Source: GCA-2862545 sp047609825
GTDB taxonomy: Bacteria; Myxococcota_A; UBA796; GCA-2862545
Length of the DNA: 12,428 nucleotides
NCBI GenBank assembly: GCA_047609825.1
Contig: JBLFXJ010000243.1
Coordinates: forward strand, 1 to 12,428
Direction: 5' to 3'
The translations under genes and the position numbers were made by a program. Of this stretch, positions 12,333-12,428 are shown in pieces (position 1 is the first letter of the stretch; the number at the start of each line of letters is the position of its first letter). The notes under the pieces are model-generated. The model made no database searches. It saw nothing but the letters and a program-made list of their open reading frames with translations, and was not told the DNA's origin.

Positions 12333-12428
12333 CTACTCGAAGGCGTAGCGGCGCTTACCCGCGCTGAACGGCGCGACGGTGTCTCCCGAGCCTCGAAGCA
12401 CCCACTTCGTGGTCAGCAGTCCCTCGAC
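12333..12428 (-). CDS. C-terminal end of an unidentified gene (runs off right edge)
   Basis: Minus-strand codons from the window edge to TAG 12333-12335 give 31 residues: VEGLLTTKWVLRGSGDTVAP, then FSAGKRRYAFE. Codon use is coding-like and the gap to the EAD gene is only 24 bp, so it is the upstream member of the same operon. By analogy with other EAD loci it could be the effector or sensor (protease, NTPase or sulfatase-modifying-factor-like domain), but 31 residues are too few to say. Confidence 0.6.
   Translation of the reverse strand, partial: VEGLLTTKWVLRGSGDTVAPFSAGKRRYAFE

Noticed and set aside
1..12428. CRISPR arrays, tRNA/rRNA genes, transposase genes
   Set aside because: I looked for regular short repeats with unique spacers, cloverleaf ends and DDE/transposase motifs, and saw none. 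The only repeat pair (10246/10315) has two units and a shared interior.

Overview
The window is very GC-rich DNA with strong G/C preference at third codon positions. Shine-Dalgarno sites are clear and several genes are joined by ATGA stop/start overlaps. The secreted Cys-rich, beta-propeller-like and lipoprotein genes, together with nnrS/nsrR, a DUF6172 gene and an effector-associated-domain (EAD) gene, suggest a large-genome environmental bacterium. Myxococcota is my best guess, by inference only. I see no rRNA, tRNA, CRISPR array or insertion sequence. Layout, left to right: (1) 1-499, minus: the start of a protein with C-x-D-x-R and H-x-x-C-G motifs, possibly a beta/cadmium-type carbonic anhydrase. 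It runs off the left edge. (2) 500-3212: a gene graveyard. It holds the haem-ligand tail of a cytochrome P450 (plus), the tail of a cupin/JmjC-like protein (minus), the head of a SAM methyltransferase (minus), a tandem GNAT acetyltransferase broken by an in-frame TGA and by a 7-bp tandem duplication, and a fatty-acid desaturase lacking its N-terminus. This looks like a decayed lipid or secondary-metabolite locus. (3) 3211-4436, plus: a two-gene membrane operon, a 69-residue two-helix protein and a polytopic protein ending in a cyclic-nucleotide-binding fold that lacks the usual phosphate-binding Arg. (4) 4465-5904: a secreted 12-Cys protein (minus), a DUF4345 membrane protein (plus) and a 5-formyltetrahydrofolate cyclo-ligase head fused to an unrelated tail (minus). 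(5) 5901-7547: a nitric-oxide-response divergon, nnrS (minus) facing nsrR (plus) across 63 bp that carry a tandem TGGTAT repeat. NsrR has the three cluster Cys and Asp8. (6) 7644-10034: secreted beta-propeller-like protein (minus), DUF6172 protein (minus) and a 295-residue lipoprotein (plus). (7) 10035-10421: a 387-bp non-coding gap with a 51-bp-period repeat and, next to the following gene, an AT-rich inverted-repeat operator. (8) 10422-11673, plus: a zinc-type CDF efflux pump and, overlapping it, an ArsR/SmtB repressor with an altered alpha-5 metal site. Together these look like a self-regulated metal efflux operon. (9) 11688-12428, minus: a protein with two different EAD-like adaptor domains, preceded 24 bp upstream by the tail of another gene. 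This is probably the edge of a conflict/immunity operon lying to the right. The most promising lead for a new system is this right-edge EAD operon. The clearest sequence-level observation is the 7-bp duplication in the GNAT gene.
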